A stretch of DNA of 64,000 nucleotides from Thuidium tamariscinum (GCA_947034885.2 OX344751.2:4588001-4652000); one strand, 5' to 3'. Positions 10,554 to 24,260 are shown, counted from the first letter of the stretch. The notes: generated by a model from the letters alone, not told the origin. A program made the numbers and translations.

Positions 10554-13500
10554 ACTGGAAGTTTTGAGTCGCATCGACGAGCCCTAGTTTGGGGAAATAG
10601 CTGGAATCACATTTTCTTTACTGCTGGTGGCCATCAGAACTTGGATTCTAGGAGCGTTTTAGCTCAATTTCTGTGGAAAGGCTTGAACAACACACTCTGG
10701 ATCCGCTGATTGCCATTGAATCATAGAGCTCCATCGATTCGAGCTCCGAAGGATGCAATTGCTTATTGAGAAAAGGGGAACTACGACTAGATCAAGTTTG
10801 GTGGCAATCTTCCACACAGGACTTACAACTCAGGCCTGGCGATGGATTTTCTTGAGGATTCGGTCCTGCAAGTTCCGGTCATCAGGTGGTATGTCTCGAT
10901 TGAGATTTGTGAATGGGTGATTTAGGACCAAAGGTGTGGAACTGTAAAAGCAGCTTCCCACCAGCACCCATAGTACTGTACTTTTAGCCTTTTCATGACA
11001 AAGCTGCTGCTCTCTGGGAAGAGCCTATCTTTTTAAATTCTAGCAGTATGTTGGCTCATGTTTTACTGTACAGTACAAGCTCATCTTGCGTGCAGATTGA
11101 GTTACACCTGCAAGATCCTACTCCGCAACATTCTTGAGGAGATACCTCATCACCCTTGACAAGGAATCCAGATTCGTTTGTGCACAATCTTGAGCTCATC
11201 ATACATGAAGGCTCCACAAGCTAAGCTTACATGAAGGCAAGTGATAGCCACTTATCAAGTGCCATGCATGCTAACTATTTTCAATTCGCCGTTGAATTCT
11301 AAAAGTGATCATGACATGGGTACATTTTGCTTTCTTCAATGTACTAAAAGTGTACATTTTTGGAGAGGGTCACTATGTTTCAACTTCAAAATTTCATAAC
11401 TAATTCCACAAAGGTCCAAAAAATATGAAATGACTTGGGTTAAATGCCAATTTCATTTTTCTTCCAATGAAAATTTACTAAAAATTGTTTTAAGGAGTTG
11501 TGCTTCCCTAAATAGGCAATCAGCTCTTAAATGGTAGTTTCAAGAAGTGATTACCTTGTTAAGGTAGAATCACCTAATTTTGAGCATGATTGCTTCTAAA
11601 AGAAAGCCTTGGCAAAACCTAAAGAAAAAGTACTTGCTTATTGTACTCTCTTGAAGGTTTGAACAATGAAAAAGGGGAATAGTTTAAAGAAATCCACTAC
11701 TTCAAGTTTGACTTATTCAATCTTTTAAATATTATGATCAATTTTGTTTTTTGGTATATTAACCAAACTTTATTGAAAAATAAACTTAATAGGATTTGAA
11801 ATGATAAATTTTTGATACTCAATAATGCTTGTCAAAGAAATGTATTCAATTTAAGGTGATCCTACCTTAAAGGGAAGTGTAAGTTCTTACAATTGTTTAA
11901 TTTCAAAAGGATTGATTGTTCATTAAAGGAACAATTGGAATTTAGATAGGTGATGATGAAGTTAAAAATGATGGATGTTTGTAGAAATAGTGATTGAAGA
12001 TGGAAACATTCATTCCTTTGTACAAATGTAAATAATTTTGCATTTAAATGATTGGATTGAAGTTATATATTGTCTACAAAGATCTAAGTGTACAACCATC
12101 TTTTGTGAATTTCCATATTTTTTTGTTGAAATTTGGCATGTGTACAAGTAGTATGATGTAATATGCAAATTTAAAAGAAAAATTATTTGCATTGCAAAAA
12201 ACTCATTCAAAGAGGAATCTAAATTCTAATCCTACACAATAATATTGAAAATAAAATATTTTTGTCAAACTAAAAAGGCAATTATCATGAAATTTGTTCC
12301 CTCAAAAGTCTTGAAATTTGTTTCATATTTCAAATGATTATCTCTAAATTCCCATTCTTTGAGTTTCAAGAATTTTTTTTTGTCTTTGCAAAAAATCCAA
12401 AGAATGAGAATTTAGAAATAATCATTGAAATATACCAAGTGATTAGTAGAAAAATGTCCAAATCCACAAGAACTAGCTCATATATTTTTGTATTTTGGTT
12501 CACTACAATACAAATTTTATAAAACATTAGCTAGTTTTTGTTGATTCCAACATTGCTTTCATTTAGTGAGTGTATTGCCAGTTTAAGGTAGATCCTTTAT
12601 ATACTTTCAAAATTTTGTCCCATTGTTCCTAATAAGATTTAGTACTTATTGGTATAGATATTCAAATGAGAAGAAATTATTTTCGTCACTTCAAGTATCA
12701 TAAAGTAGGTGTAATTTTCCAATAGTTGTCAAAATAGCCTACTATCCTTTAATATGGTTGATTTTTTCTTTAAATTCAATTTTGGGAAATGCACTAAGAA
12801 GTGATAGTTTTTTTAATTGAAATTACTTTCAATGTACTCTTTAGAGGCTAATGTGGTTTAGAAACAAGTAGTTGTTAAATGACTATTTGAAAATTTAAGC
12901 AAGGTTTGGTAAGGTCAATTTCAAATGTTTTAAAAAAAAATTGGCAAAAGGTATAGGCATGTATTTTTAGGTCATAGTACACTGCACCTAAATTTGATCC
13001 TTTTTTCTTATAAAATAGAGGTTGTACATATTTGGACATGAACATATATGCAATGTTTAGTTTTAGAAACAAGTCACAATTAGATGCATTGGTCTTATAT
13101 CCTTGTGACTATTTTTTCTAAGTGGTTAAAAATCCATAACATCCAAATTAGAAAGATCGATTTTTTTTTCTATATAATTTTTAAAAAAAATTCTCCAAAT
13201 TTTTGGCATCTATTTTTCTTACATGAATTTTTGCCAACCATGGCTGCTTGGGATAGTTGCATTTTTTTTAAAGTACTATTAATAGTATCATTCCTTTTAG
13301 TTTGATTGAATATACTCAAATTTTTAATGAATAAATGTTATCCCATTCATATTTTCTAAGTTTCATCAATATTGAATGGATATAAATTGCCTCATCTCTC
13401 CAATGAAGGTTACTTTCCAAACTGCCCCAAAATAAAATAAAACCAAATCCGTAGTCCCCTATTCTTTGAAACATTAAGAACATCCCCATTGCAGCTCAAA

Positions 13501-13790
13501 ATATTACTCAAACTGGGTATTTGGACGAGTCAGCCAATTGTTTGTACTCCACTGCACTCAAAATAGAACTAAAAATATGGCCGAGTGTGGCCAAATTTAC
13601 TAGGCAGATGGAAAAATGTTGAATTTTAGCTAGGGCTTGGAAGAGAGATTGATTGTACTTTTGACCCCCAATATCAAGGTACAAGCCCTTGCTGACCATT
13701 CAATTTCAATTTAAAAAAAAAATGAAATGCTTAAAAATAGTTTCATGTACAAAAAATGAGACATTTCTTGTCTCAAAATAGATGAAAAAT
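10554..13790. other. 3' flank of PPR gene and AT-rich intergenic DNA
   Basis: About 700 bp after the stop remain mixed in composition and probably include the 3' UTR. From about 11.3 kb the DNA turns strongly AT-rich, with homopolymer runs and no supported gene. It holds one decayed MITE core (11.34-11.56 kb). Short ORFs here are chance. Confidence 0.5.
11340..11560. mobile_element. TA-flanked MITE family, degraded copy 2
   Basis: It has the same core as the copy at 5993-6233 in the same orientation: an AATTCCACAAAGGTCC block followed by ATGAAATGACTTGGGTTAAA. The terminal repeats are no longer clear, so the boundaries are approximate. Confidence 0.5.
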
Positions 13791-13821
13791 GCAATCCATC
13801 TTGGCTTGAATTTTCCAAGAG

Positions 13822-13968
13822 AAGTGGAGCTCCCTATATCCTCTTGGGGTAGAGGGAGGAGTCCCAATCCATGTGGGACAAAAGAGAATTTCAAGTTCAT
13901 ACTCTCTTTTGTCCCACATGGATTGGAACTCCTCCCTTCACCCCAAGAGGATGTAGGGAGTTCCACTT
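13822..13968. repeat. Long hairpin, about 67-bp arms with a 13-bp loop
   Basis: The arm at 13822-13888 is the reverse complement of 13902-13968 with only a few mismatches. For example AGTCCCAATCCATGTGGGAC pairs with GTCCCACATGGATTGGAACT. An RNA from either strand would fold into a stem of about 65 bp. It may be a MITE collapsed to its ends or an inverted-repeat small-RNA precursor. A related hairpin follows at 14032-14203. Confidence 0.75.
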
Positions 13969-14031
13969 CCAATAGAAACTCATGCCTCCCTACACCCACT
14001 TTATGATAATGTAGGAAGAAGTGAATCTACC

Positions 14032-14203
14032 ATGGAGGAAGGTTCTTTATATGCCCATGGGGTGGAGGGAAGTGCTCCAACCTACGTGGGATATATAAAT
14101 TGCAACTTGTTGGAACTAGAATTTTGAATTTTGAATTTTGAAAATCCACATGGGTTGGAGCACCTCCCTTGACCCCATGGGGATATAAGGAGCCTTGCTC
14201 CAT
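14032..14203. repeat. Second long hairpin, related to the one at 13822
   Basis: Arms of about 58 bp (about 14032-14090 and 14146-14203) pair around a loop of roughly 55 bp containing a GAATTTT triplication. The arm block GTGGAGGGAAGTGCTCCAAC parallels GTAGAGGGAGGAGTCCCAAT in the first hairpin, so both come from one family. No target-site duplication was identified. Confidence 0.7.
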
Positions 14204-15310
14204 TGCAAACTCAAAATATTTTGAAATCTCCTCAAGCAAGGAGAGTGAGATCTCAAAGGAAATTAAAATCCAATATTTTTGGGTTTCAATTCAAGCCAAA
14301 ATAAACTGAAAAACTTGTTTAAAAAAAATAAAGATATCATTTAGAGGGTTATTTGCACTGTTCAGCAGTGGGGCTCTCCAACTTGGGCCGGGATGGGTTA
14401 TAATCATCTGCCCTGCAAAGAGCCTGATTTTGAGTCAAATTCTGACCCATGTGGTGGGGATATAATCAAACAAGAAAATAAACAAACAATAAAACAATAA
14501 AACACCATCAATGTACATTTCAGTCCAAATTCCAACGTAGCCCACAGTAATTGCACGAAAAAGAACCTGACCCCAGTCAGAGAGCGTACCAATAAATGCC
14601 AGGACCCTTGTCGGATCTCGCAAATCGTAATCTCCACCTTGTTGGACTGGGTCTGACCTAGATGCTGACAGGTCGCCAGCTCAGATGTTTAACACCTCTC
14701 AAAACCATGACGTGGCAGACCACCTGTCCCTATTCAAAATCCTGGCTGTTGCACATCCCCGGCCCCGCCTGCTTCTCACGCGCCTCCCAACGTTTGCTGC
14801 AGCTAGCACTGCAGACCTTTCACCATCGCTCACCATGTCCGAGCTCACTCAATTCCTCTTCAGACACGCCTGTTGCGGGAGTCCTCTGCAGCTACTTCAG
14901 TGACTAATTGCGTCCAATCCATGAATTTTCAATTTTCCCACTCTGCGTGCGCGCGTGAGGTACATTGTAATTAAGTATTTGTTGCTGTTGGCAATTGAGG
15001 TAGAGTGTTGCGGAGCTTCATGGAGTGTGCATTCGTTGTGTAGGTTTTGGTTAAAGGTTTAGAAGCGCTCAGGAGGAAGAGAGAGATAGATAGAGAGAGA
15101 CAAATGCACCTGTGATTCCTGTTTATGAGGAGGTTTTTTGTTTTGATCGATTTGCGAGGTTGTACGGTGTTTTGAGGAATAGGAGGTGGTGCGGTTGACG
15201 TACTGCAGGTTGCAGGTTGAGCGAGAGGTGCGGTGATTGAAGCGCGAGGTGGAGGTGCTGGGGCATTGTTGCGTGAAAGAATTTTCTGTGTCTGTGTTGT
15301 GAGAGTCCCG
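14204..15310. other. Upstream region of the receptor kinase gene
   Basis: No gene seen. Composition becomes more GC-rich from about 14.6 kb. A purine-rich GAGA/GATA stretch lies at about 15070-15105, some 200 bp before the start codon. It could act as a GA-rich promoter or leader element. No TATA box is obvious. Confidence 0.35.
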
Positions 15311-18300
15311 ATGACGAGGACCAGGAGAGGCATGGGAGCTGTAACGACTGAGACCGTTTTGTACATGTTGTGCATTTTGTTTATTTCATCGGTGGATGGA
15401 GCGACTGACCCTAACGATGGTTCGTTACGGTTCATTCATTTCCCTGCGCACCTCGCTCTAATTTTTTGTACGTTTTTCTACTGGTTTGGTTTGGAGACGG
15501 TTATTGCTCAGGTAAAGGTATGTGATGCTTGTCATGGGAGCTTTTTAATTTATCTTTTCATTATGAACGGCTCAATTCTTTCTGTGATGCTAAAGCATCG
15601 TTTCAAAGTGATTTCATTAGGATCGGTAGTCAGAAACGTAACGCCCTCGTAGCTGAAACTATCGCCATTGGTCGTAAAGGAGGGGTTGAGGGGAATTAAC
15701 AGGTAAATCATGTTTGAACTGTAGCGTTATATTTTGTGAAGGACGCATGTCTGAGGTGTATTGCTTAATTTACGTCTTGTATTGATCATGACTATTGAAG
15801 GGCATATCGTGTTTATTAGTAGTCACGCGGTCAAGTAATTCTGCTCTCAAATGTGAACTTGAGGTGTCCAGAGGATTCTATCTGCGTCACTTCAAGCATT
15901 TTAAGTCTTCAACCGATGTGCTCTCATTAGGAGATCACTCAAAAGAGCTTTCTTTGTAGCTAGAAATTTCCATTGGTCTTCCCTCGGGCTTCATGGGAAG
16001 GAGCAGTGAAAATAATGTTGGAACAGCACTGTGTTGAGTAAGGCAAGGGATGGTGTACCTTTTGTATTCTTCTATCGACCATATTATGTGGATGTTGAAG
16101 GGATATCGTGTTGATGATAAGACGGTCCATCTTTTATGCTCTGAAATTTGAACCTAAGGTAGAGAACACTGATTTCTGCATTTCATGCATATTCAAACAA
16201 GATGCATTCATTGGGAGATAGGTCAGTCATTAGAGCGCACCAGAAGGGTCACTTTGGGGGCTACAAGAGGCAAATTATCGTGGGATAAAGTTTTTCTCAT
16301 CAATGTGCGATGGTTTCTTATGAAATCATTTATAATGGGAGGTTGATGTCCTCTGTTGAAGGACAGTAGACAAGAACCCCATTTCCATCAAAGATGAGTG
16401 ACCATCTAGACATTTATCAAGCCAAGTCATGCTTATGATTATTTTTCTAATTGAAGTACATTTGAGTGTATCGGAAGAGATGAGTGTTTATTGGAAACAG
16501 GGGTCAAACAAAAGGTACACGAAATTTGACGCCTAACGGTTTTAGTGTCCTCTCCGTTACCTTCTAATGCAATTAATTTAACACGCTAGGTCTGGTCTAA
16601 ACGATGTGAAACGTTGGTTACTTACATTTTGATAATTTGAAGCTTATTTAAAACACAGAAACTGATTTCAGGGTTAGTCGCAGGCTGACATGTTGATTCT
16701 TTGGTGTTTTTGAGTACAGTGTCTGCCATGAATACCATGTTCACCGACTTTAACAGCGACGCAAGGCTCTTGAACTGGGTGCAAAGCGCGGGTGATCCCT
16801 GCAGTAACAATTGGATGGGAGTTACTTGTGAGGGCCCTTTTGTTTCCTCAATGTGAGATTTTCCGAATACGACTCCACCAATACTTTCGGCAATTTAATG
16901 CAATGTGTTCGTGATTTAGAGTACTTACTGTTGCCATTCTTTCATTCGGTTGCAGCAAGCTACCTAGTATGGGGTTGAATGGGAAAGTGCAGGGATCGGT
17001 TTTACAGAATTTGAGACACCTCTCTATAATGTGAGCAATTGTAGTTATTGATTATTGCCAAATTTAGTATACATATTTGTTCATCTCCCTGTGTGAGTTT
17101 TTATTGGCAGTAAGTCCATATGTATTGTTCAATTGTTTAAAATTTGTGAAGCGGACGCAACAAGCATGTATTCTGATGGGTGGGGAGGTGCTGGTCGTGC
17201 AGGGACCTCAGCCATAACAACCTGAACAGCGAGATCCCTAGTTTGTTCCCTCCCAAGTTAACTGACTTGTAAGATTCTTTTCAAGTCCATCAAAGAATCT
17301 ATACGGCTCTAAAGTGGATTAGAATGATTAGTCAGGATCCTGTGCTGACTTGATTTGTCTCACTGAATTTCAATGGTTGATACTCTTCTTTTACCAAGGA
17401 TTACTGCATGAGTCGTTGGGAGTTCTTTTTAAGAGGTCTTGTTAAGACAATTTAACTTTGACTAAAGTTTGATAACTTCGTCAAATTAATAGCTACTTGA
17501 TAACATGAAGTTCACATGAATCTTATACTTCATATTAACTCATAGGGAAAGATCTGACAGTGTGATTTTGGATATGGCAAATACTTTAAAACGATGTTTC
17601 TAGCCAAATATTGCCCCTCCCATGTGTAGGTCAGTTCTCATCGGTGACGTACTCGTGCAGGAACTTGTCCAACAACCAGTTTACAGGCACTTTCCCCTAC
17701 TTGCTCATTAACATACCTACTTTGATAAGCATGTAAGTAATGCTGGCTCCGACTGTTGCACATGAAATGTGATCCAAGAAATTTTGAAACAGGATACATT
17801 TCGAGTTCGCACAGGTTGTAAATTACTTCAGAGTTTGCTGTTTAGGCCCTAAGCTTATGAAAGTCGTTAAAACATCGAATTTATGTAATGGAACTGAATT
17901 ATGGTTCTTGGCAGCAAATTGAACGACAACAAGCTTAATGATACGCTTAACGATCAGATTTTCAGCAAATTGGTCAACGTAACCACGCTGTAAGTTCTTC
18001 ATGTGATAGCCTCTGACCGTTCCTTTTCTGTATCTGTGAGAGGATGGTTGCTGCACAGTAGTGAGCTGGTAGCATGCAGAGAATGGGTGCACTTCATATT
18101 TACTTATCAGTAACCAAAAGGAATCGCGCACTTTCGGTGTGAAGTTGGAATCAAAGTGTCTCTAACATTTTTTTGGAGGGGTTCTTCTTTCTGCAGTGAT
18201 ATTTCCAACAATGGATTTACCGGACCGATTCCTGAAGCTTTAGGAGACATGACCAGCCTACAATATTTGTAAGTCTCTTAGAAAATTTATAATGACGCAA

Positions 18301-21300
18301 CAATGACGCAAACGTCACTCGCTAATATCGAAGGAATGCTGCTTGCATAAATGGACAAAGGTGCTGTTCTGCAAATCCACTACTTGGCATGAACCTTGTT
18401 TATTGGATTTGTGGACTGAAGATGGTGTTGTCATATTGCCTAGGTACCTGCAAAACAATAAGTTGACCGGTCCAATCCCAGCGTCCTTGTCTAAGCTTCT
18501 ACTTTTGGACACCTTGTGAGTTTTCTGACGCTTATATGACTCTTTTCTTGCCTGTGCTAATGATTCCAATATCTTATGAACATTATTACACCGTTTGATC
18601 TGATTTTCTAAGTTTGATTCCGGTTGCATGAAACAGGGACGTGTCTAATAACATGCTGACAGGTTTCCTCCCACCTGATTTGAATCCACCAAATTTTAGG
18701 TACGTTTACTTTTACTCTGCTCTACCACAAAAGATCACTAATCCCATATTCGATTGACGAATTTTTTAATATGAAGTTAATAGGAAATAGATTCATATAG
18801 TCCTAATGCTGAGTTACTGTACAAGTGAATGTTAGTGTTACCCAAATGGTTCTAGCAGCTTAACGTCCGTGTGGTGTCAGAGTCGCGGCATGGGCTATTG
18901 TATTACAATGAAAGAGATTAAGTAATGCCAAGTCAACATTAACTGTACATTAGTTTCAATTATCTTAATATTGATTTTATGTACGTTCTATCAGATTAAA
19001 TTTAATTTGCCATAAATATCTTTATGAATTGAAAAGGGATCTCTCGCGATGCTATTCAGTGGAAAGTGCGCTCTGCTATTTGTGCAGGCACGGAGGCAAT
19101 CAACTCAGCCAGCAAGCTCCTCCTCCACCTCCATACACTCCACCTCCATATGCTCCACCTCCACCTCCAAAGAGCCCAAAGCCAGTAACCCCACCAACAG
19201 TTACCTCATCTCCAGCTTCTTCATCTAAGTCATCAAGTTTCTTATCAGGCTCCAAAATGGTTGCATTAATTGTAGTAGTCATTCTGGTGCTTGCTGCCGC
19301 TGGTATAGCGGTGTGGTTCTTTGTTATCCGGAGCAGGCCTGAGCATTTGAAGGCATCAGACATCGAGGCTAATATTCACAGCAGTCGGCGAACCTGGTTT
19401 TTGCCTCTTATTCCACCTGGAAAAGGTCAGTGCACGTTCTCTCCGAATCAAATCACAAATCACAGATATTTCAGAACTAGAGCACTTCGAGGATCGATAA
19501 CTTTCATTGGTTGCATGCATTCAAAGTGGGAATAAAAAAAGGGTAACATTTTGAACCATTGCTGGTAGGATCACTCTTTTGAGAGAGCAAATTCAATCTA
19601 GTGTTCCTGGGTAAGAATGCCTGGTGACCTGGAATCTGAGCTTATGCTTATTGTCAAGTCTCTAAGCTGTTTTGATGACTTCCAGGATCCCACCGTCCCT
19701 CTCCGGGTATGAAAACGTGATATATTAACCCAATGAATGGAAGTTGATATAGAAATCTGACTTGTTTTTGTCTGGGTCAATACAGAGAAGACAAGAAAAA
19801 TGAAGGTATTTGAACCAGGTGAGGATGTTTGCTGCCAGACTTATACATCTATTAAATGAAAGTGATAAGTCCATCAGCTGTGTGAGAACTCTGGTATAGT
19901 TTTTGGCAGAAGTCTCAGGAGTCCCTATGAGAATAATTTGCAGATATAGTCTCTGAGTTCCATTGAATTTCCGAAGTAGATGACCATGAAAAAGTTAAAA
20001 CTTATTAAGATTCAGAGTCTCTGCCAACATGCGATTTTTGGTGACGTAGTAAACTGTCATCGTTTAAAACCAAAGTTCTTTAGGATTGCGTTGTAGTGAA
20101 TACAGGGAAATAGGACTAGGGCTCCAAATGATTTTTTCTAATATCATATCTAAGTTTTCTTTTAAATTTAATTCTGCTGTGAGTTGGCCTTTTAGATACA
20201 TTTGAGAAGGGAATGGAAGAAAGAAAAATCAAGGCTTCACCTCCAGTGAAGTCACTCAAAGTTCCGCCAGCATTTAATCGCGAAGAAACCATTATTGAGG
20301 ATGCTGTAGTAGGGAAGCTGAATAGGACCAGTATTCTAGCGACAGCTTTCTCCGTGGCAGATCTTCAGGAGGCTTCGAACAGTTTCTCGCAAGGCAACTT
20401 ACTCGGCGAAGGATCCCTTGGTTGTGTGTACCGCGCTGAATTTCCCAATGGCCAGGTGTTTGCTGTCAAGAAACTTGACACCAATGCGTCGATGGTGCAC
20501 AATGAGGATGATTTCTTAGGCGTGGTGGAAGGCCTGGCGAAGTTGCAACATGCCAACTCGGCTGAGTTGGTGGGCTACTGCGTCGAGCATGGGCAGCGGC
20601 TTCTAGTGTACGAGTACATCGGTCGAGGGACACTGCATGAGCTACTGCATGGAGGTTTAGTTGAGAACTCCAAGAGATTGACGTGGAATACGCGCGTGAA
20701 GATCACATTGGGTGCAGCTCGCGCTCTTGAGTACGTGAATATCTATCTTCATGATATCAATTAAGGGTTACGTTCGCTCATCACATGAGTGAGGCCTGTT
20801 AGATGTCATACTTTAACTTACTAGGTGTCCATCGTCTCGTGTCTGCATGTGTCTTTCAGGCGTTGGGCATAGTAAATAAGTCTTTGAAATATTCCCAAAT
20901 ACTTTGGAATACTCGTTCTAAGAATATGCTTATTACACAGACCGCGGTCTGTTAGAAATTGTGTTAAACATACTAGATGTTGTGTTGTCTGTGTGAGAAG
21001 ACAACATCCCCTTCTCAAATTAGAGCAGGACTTTCAAATCTTGCATTTTGAGCAGTAGGTTGGCTGTGATCAGCAAGGTCATCAGTGCACGTACATCCCT
21101 GAGAAGTGTGCCTATTCAAACTTTAGATTGGGTGAATTTGGGCTTGCAGGTATTTGCACGAAGTATGTTTACCACCAGTCGTGCATCGCAACTTCAAGTC
21201 TGCCAACATTCTATTGGACAATGACCTCAATCCACATGTCTCGGATTGTGGTTTGGGAGCTCTTGCTCCATCTAGTGCCGAAATTCAGGTACATATCCCT

Positions 21301-23042
21301 CTTTAACATCCTTGTGAAACAGAGGATGTCAATTTTTGGAATTTAGTATGGTGGCAACGGACGGACTGAAGTGCTAGACATAAGTTATCAGCAAGGTTAG
21401 TGACTCCTGTTTCGTTGATGTAAGACGTGGTTTAATTTCTGCAAGTACTGGGTTAAAGTTTTATGACGCGGTGTATGTTTTGGAATATTGGCAGCTTTCT
21501 GCGCAAATGCTGAGTGCCATTGGGTACAGCTCCCCTGAATACTCTATGTCCGGAGCTTTCACGACTAAAAGTGACGTCTATAGCTTCGGTGTTGTGATGC
21601 TCGAGCTCCTAACTGGGCGTAAGCCTGTTGACAGGTAACCTCATCCTTTTCTGGTATTTGGAGATATTGCTTATCATTTCACCAGATGGCAAATTCCTAC
21701 TTCACTGGAGATGATGGATAGTATACTCTCTGTGATTGCACATTCTGTAATTTATTGCATATTTCTACAGTATCCTGCCATATTGTGTACACACCCGGCT
21801 GGACAACTTCCGCATTCCAAGTTGAGAACTCATGCAACAGGAACCCATTTGTACATGCCCCCGAGCCAGTGCGATTAGAGAGAGTTGAGTGTCCATTGAT
21901 GAATGCATCAACACGTTTAAAACTGAGCAGATTTTTGTCATGAGTGTAGTTAAAGCATCAGCATATTTCGTTTGAGTTTCTGTTTTATTATATCCCTCGT
22001 TTTGTTCTGAATTTCCCAAATGTATTGAACTCGCAGCTCGAGGCCAAGGTCAGAACAATCACTGGTGCGCTGGGCAACGCCCCAGCTACATGACATTGAC
22101 GCATTGGCCAGAATGGTGGATCCAGCACTAGAGGGTGTATACCCTGTCAAGTCCCTCTCTCGATTCGCCGACATCGTTGCTTTGTGTGTACAGGTGAGAT
22201 TGTCTACCACGTGCAGGCTTCTTGCTGACTAGCACCTACGCTACAATTGACTCCGCTTCTTGTGGTGCAGCTGCTAAGCTGCAAAGCGCTGTAGCCTATT
22301 TCATAGTGACGCTGTACTGTCAGATGAGCTTAATTCATGATGAAGGGTAGGGATCAGTTTTCGATCAGCAACATATATTGCCCATAAAGACCTACTCAAA
22401 CTTTCATACTGTCTTCGTTCTAGATGCTGCCTGTGTTGATACCTCCTCCGCTCTAGTCTGGAGTGAACAAATACCGTTCCGTCACTTGCTAATGTGAATT
22501 TCATCCGAGGATCGTTGTTTGATATCAGATACCCAGGCACAGTAGCCATTGAAACACTTAATAGCTAAAAAGATGTTTTCAGTGGACCTCAGAACATTAC
22601 ACTCTTCAAGGGAGTCTATGGAAACCATGGAATCGACCATGGTAAACCTGATCCTTGGGTATCCACGATGACATTTTCCCGTTCTTAATATTAATATACA
22701 ACAAGAGGGAGATAGAAGACGCAAAAGACGTCAGCATTGATGTCCTTCGTTGCATTTGAGGTCTACAAAACCAAGCTGGAGTAGAACTTTTTTAGTGCAG
22801 TTATCATGTCCTCTGAATAGAAAAGGTGAACTGCTTCAATGGCTAAAGAATGTTATGTCACTTCTAATACATGACTTCCTGGTGGCGTTCGTTTGCAGCC
22901 CGAACCCGAATTCCGGCCCCCAATATCTGAAGTGGTACAGTCGCTGGTGCGTCTCATGCAGCGGGCCACTTTGAGTAAACGCCGAAACGAGTCCGACTCT
23001 GGCGCTCCTCAGGCCGACATGCCAGATCCTTACGACTACTGA
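15311..23042 (+). CDS. STRUBBELIG-receptor family LRR receptor-like kinase (16 exons, 740 aa)
   Basis: Exons: 15311-15419, 16720-16852, 16956-17030, 17203-17268, 17661-17732, 17915-17989, 18197-18268, 18444-18515, 18637-18699, 19088-19425, 19786-19818, 20196-20730, 21150-21288, 21495-21634, 22037-22193, 22899-23042. All are GT-AG and in phase. Order: signal peptide (about 1-30); N-terminal SUB segment with GDPC and NWMGVTC (about 37-81); six to seven LRRs (82-246); Pro-rich stretch (257-282); one membrane span (about 303-326); kinase domain (about 435-700). The glycine loop GEGSLG (440-445) and the ATP-binding Lys in FAVKK (461) are present. The catalytic loop reads HRN instead of HRD (560-562), and DCG replaces DFG (580-582). 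Arabidopsis SUB/SRF proteins share these changes, so this is probably a weak or inactive kinase that signals by scaffolding at the plasma membrane in cell and tissue patterning. It is within the usual SRF length. Which SRF subgroup it belongs to cannot be told by eye. Confidence 0.92.
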
Positions 23043-24129
23043 GAGGAGAGTGTATCAATCTCCACCAGGGGTAGCATTGGCAATCAGCGTCCATCGATGT
23101 GGCATAATTAATAGAACTACCTCACCAAAACTCTTCCTTCTAGCTTGTCTTCGGGCCACAGATATTTTTCTTACCGAGAGAAGCACAAAGCCTTGTCGAC
23201 CGGCACTTTCCAGTTACAGATTTCAAGAGCCTCCTGCGCGTTCTCTTCACAATTGGTGACTTGGTTCAGAATTGCTGAACAAAGCCAGAGAATTGTGCTC
23301 TTCACGTCACAGAAGAGGTGCAAATTCCAGCTTCGATTCTTTAAATTTCTACCTCTCATTCCAACCCCAAGCAAGTGATGGTCAGGGCTACATGTATGTG
23401 ATGCTGATTGCATCGCAAAACCATTGCAGAGGCTGTAGCTTCTACCTGCAGAGCGACAGCGTGTGGATGCCCACACCATGATGCGGAGAATTGATCACTT
23501 CGGAAGTAACACCGGCCGGTGATCAGCGGAATCAAACACATCCTCAAGGTGTTACTGCACTATGTATAATAGTGGAGAATTTTGTTGTTTTGGTTTTCTA
23601 AAGAGCCTTTTCCATGGATATAAAAGGCACTGTTGAATTAGTAAATAGAGGTCGGCGGTGTTAATGTTAGCAAATCCAATTCTTTTCTGGGGTATGTTAC
23701 CACTACAGTAGCGGGTTTCAATTTCGAAATAGGGTACCGACTTGTAGGTTTGTTGCAAGTACCAATATGGATTGTAAAATTGGCTACTGCAACAATCTGT
23801 GTAGTGATCTCCTTTCTCTTAGCATCTTGTAGCTTCTACCCACTTGAGAATATTTTAGAGATATCTGTAGGTGAAGTAAATGAAATAAGCATTGATTCTA
23901 TTACAATTCTGGTCTTTACATTCAATTGGTGGATTTGAATCTAAACAGATGTATTAAGTACACACAAGGTAAGAGACAAGGCAATCACACAACAAATCAT
24001 TGGAATGCTTGTGGTGCTCTAGGTTATTGCCATAAATATTGGATGAAATAATTATATGATATCACTTTAGGATGAAAATGTAATGGATATTATGATAGGA
24101 GTTGTGGTGTGATGTTAAATCAGTCCCAC

Positions 24130-24260
24130 AAAGTCCCTTAGTTTACCGCAGGGTAAATGCTGAAATTTTTTATTTTTTGCATAAATTTTTTTTTTAAATT
24201 CTAAGTTCATATTTAGCATCAAAGACCTCAAATTAGTTTAGGGAGACCTTAACACAACCA
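24130..24260. mobile_element. Partial GGGGT-type MITE (half copy)
   Basis: GTAAATGCTGAAATTTTTTA followed by the CAAAGACCTCAAATTAGTTT block matches the left half of the elements at 43394 and 60399. The opposite end is missing or unrecognisable. Confidence 0.5.

Noticed and set aside
19426-19535. Continuation of the receptor kinase exon past 19425
   Set aside because: The frame stays open by chance; GT at 19426 with the next exon at 19786 restores phase and the expected protein.
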